Origin: Ophiura sarsii
Lineage: Eukaryota; Echinodermata; Ophiuroidea; Amphilepidida; Ophiuridae
Assembly: GCA_035610835.1 (NCBI GenBank)
Contig: CM069455.1
Span: 36,921,278 to 36,985,277 of the forward strand
Reading direction: 5' to 3'
DNA length: 64,000 bases
Below, piece by piece: positions 62,996-64,000 of this stretch. The position numbers and the translations under genes were made by a program. Position 1 is the stretch's first letter, and each line of letters opens with the position of its first letter. The notes beneath the pieces were generated by a model, which saw only the letters and a program-made list of their open reading frames with translations, did no database searches and was not told where the DNA came from.

Positions 62996-63195
62996 GGATT
63001 CTTCTGATATCAAAAAAATCTTGATGTGAAAAAAAAAATCATTACAATTCAGCTTTGAAACAGACTTTTCGTTCAAATCGGTGGTATAATTGCAAAGATG
63101 CATGTGATCAGTTATCTAAACTAGTCGTAAATGACTTAGGACACTTTGCGTCTTAACCCTAACTCTCGCAGCTATGTTTTGGCATGTATCTCCGT

Positions 63196-63197
<2 letters not shown>

Positions 63198-63228
<31 letters not shown>

Positions 63229-63229
63229 G
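63198..63229. repeat. Poly-G tract
   Basis: An uninterrupted G run of about 30 bases. Confidence 0.95.
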
Positions 63230-63629
63230 GAGTATAATTTTGATGACACGAAAAATCACCGAGCACCCAGGGATTCGACGCACCAAAGTCTGTGCCCCTA
63301 AAAAACTGAGCCAATCCCCAGCGCATATGCGGGCAGCAACTCCGTGCCCACATGCCTGCGGTAGCTATGTGACGTCATCGACCCAATGCAGCAACACGTG
63401 CGTGGAGATAGTTTCATATTGGATGATTTTGTATGGTGCCGTAGCGTTAGGGATTATAGTAACAGAATCAAAGAAAAAAACCCAGACAATTCATATGGTC
63501 ACATTATGATTCATTCCAGCTTCTCTTTTGATTCTGTTACTTTTAAGATGCAAAGTTGCTCAACTCAAGTCATTTTATGGTTAGTTTAGACAATTGGTCA
63601 CATCTTTGCAATTAAACCACCGATTTGAT

Positions 63630-64000
63630 AATTGATATGATATGATTTTATTGGCACGAAATCGCGACCCGAAGGCCGAATTACATTGTACAGGAAAGCA
63701 AGGAATACGTATAAAACAATTCAATACACAAATAGCCAACTTACTGGGCAGGAACATGGTAAACAACAAGAGACAAGGCCAAATACAGGATATGCGAGCA
63801 TGATGAAGAAAGACGGAGCACGCAAAGCAAATTATGGGAGTTCACTGTTGATCAGCTTCACATAATAAGGATGGGGCTTTCAGCATATATGTTTGTGCGA
63901 GCACGAGGCTGGGTGAGTTCGGCATTGTTTCTCAATTGTCTACCATGAACCTGACCTCTGCATGCAGGGAGCAACCTTTTAGTCCTACTGCATTCGGCTA
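63630..64000 (-). mobile_element. Probable LINE 3' end, running off the window
   Basis: On the - strand the sequence ends in CCAATAAAATCATATCATAT, an AATAAA followed by ATCAT-type short repeats, as in LINE tails. The part near 64000 reads KVAPCMQRSGS-like, with HPASCSHKHIC. Family not determined. Confidence 0.4.

Overview
The window is animal nuclear DNA. It is AT-rich, intron-rich and full of transposable elements, and it carries one multi-exon gene on the + strand. The domain set (IgGFc-binding N-terminal domain, calcium-binding EGF repeats, GAIN/GPS, seven-transmembrane adhesion receptor), together with Penelope-like and other non-LTR retroelements and many small terminal-inverted-repeat (TIR) elements, suggests a marine invertebrate deuterostome such as an echinoderm or hemichordate. 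This taxonomic guess is inference. A 100-N assembly gap lies at 58184-58283.

The gene: 24 exons from 7819 to 45404, plus a candidate signal-peptide exon at 3909-4113, join without a frame break into a predicted chimeric adhesion G-protein-coupled receptor. With the candidate first exon the model has 3837 coding nt (1278 codons plus stop). From the N-terminus it encodes: a candidate signal peptide; one large exon with an IgGFc-binding domain of the FCGBP type; six EGF-CA exons; a short linker exon found by its splice phase; GAIN-domain exons; a GPS split over two exons; nine exons covering TM1-TM7 and the start of the tail; and a short cytoplasmic tail ending in a stop at 45402-45404. Exon phases are 1-1 from the IgGFc exon through EGF6, which fits exon shuffling and duplication. 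The EGF1-EGF2 pair with its introns was duplicated to give EGF3-EGF4.

Layout: 1-3900 holds foldback repeats, a tRNA-like sequence and no supported gene. 4327-7690 is a decayed second copy of the start of the IgGFc exon, split by a TIR element that itself carries three further insertions. 7819-9021 is the intact IgGFc exon. 9022-17795 is an intron with a decayed non-LTR retrotransposon containing a TIR element, which contains a hAT element, plus several MITEs and a Penelope-like fragment. 17796-25841 holds the six EGF exons and a second decayed LINE on the - strand. 25842-33869 holds the linker, GAIN, GPS, TM1 and TM2 exons among MITEs. 33870-40215 is a large intron with a Penelope-like element and a (CAAT)n tract. 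40216-45404 holds the TM3-to-tail exons. 45405-64000 has no supported coding gene: a possible 3' UTR exon near 48352, diverged tandem repeats, a LINE 3' end, the assembly gap and nested palindromic elements.

The predicted biology is a self-cleaving cell-surface receptor whose ectodomain pairs a mucin/mucosal-type IgGFc-binding module with an EGF stalk, GPS proteolysis and 7TM signalling. Ligand and G-protein coupling cannot be read from the sequence.
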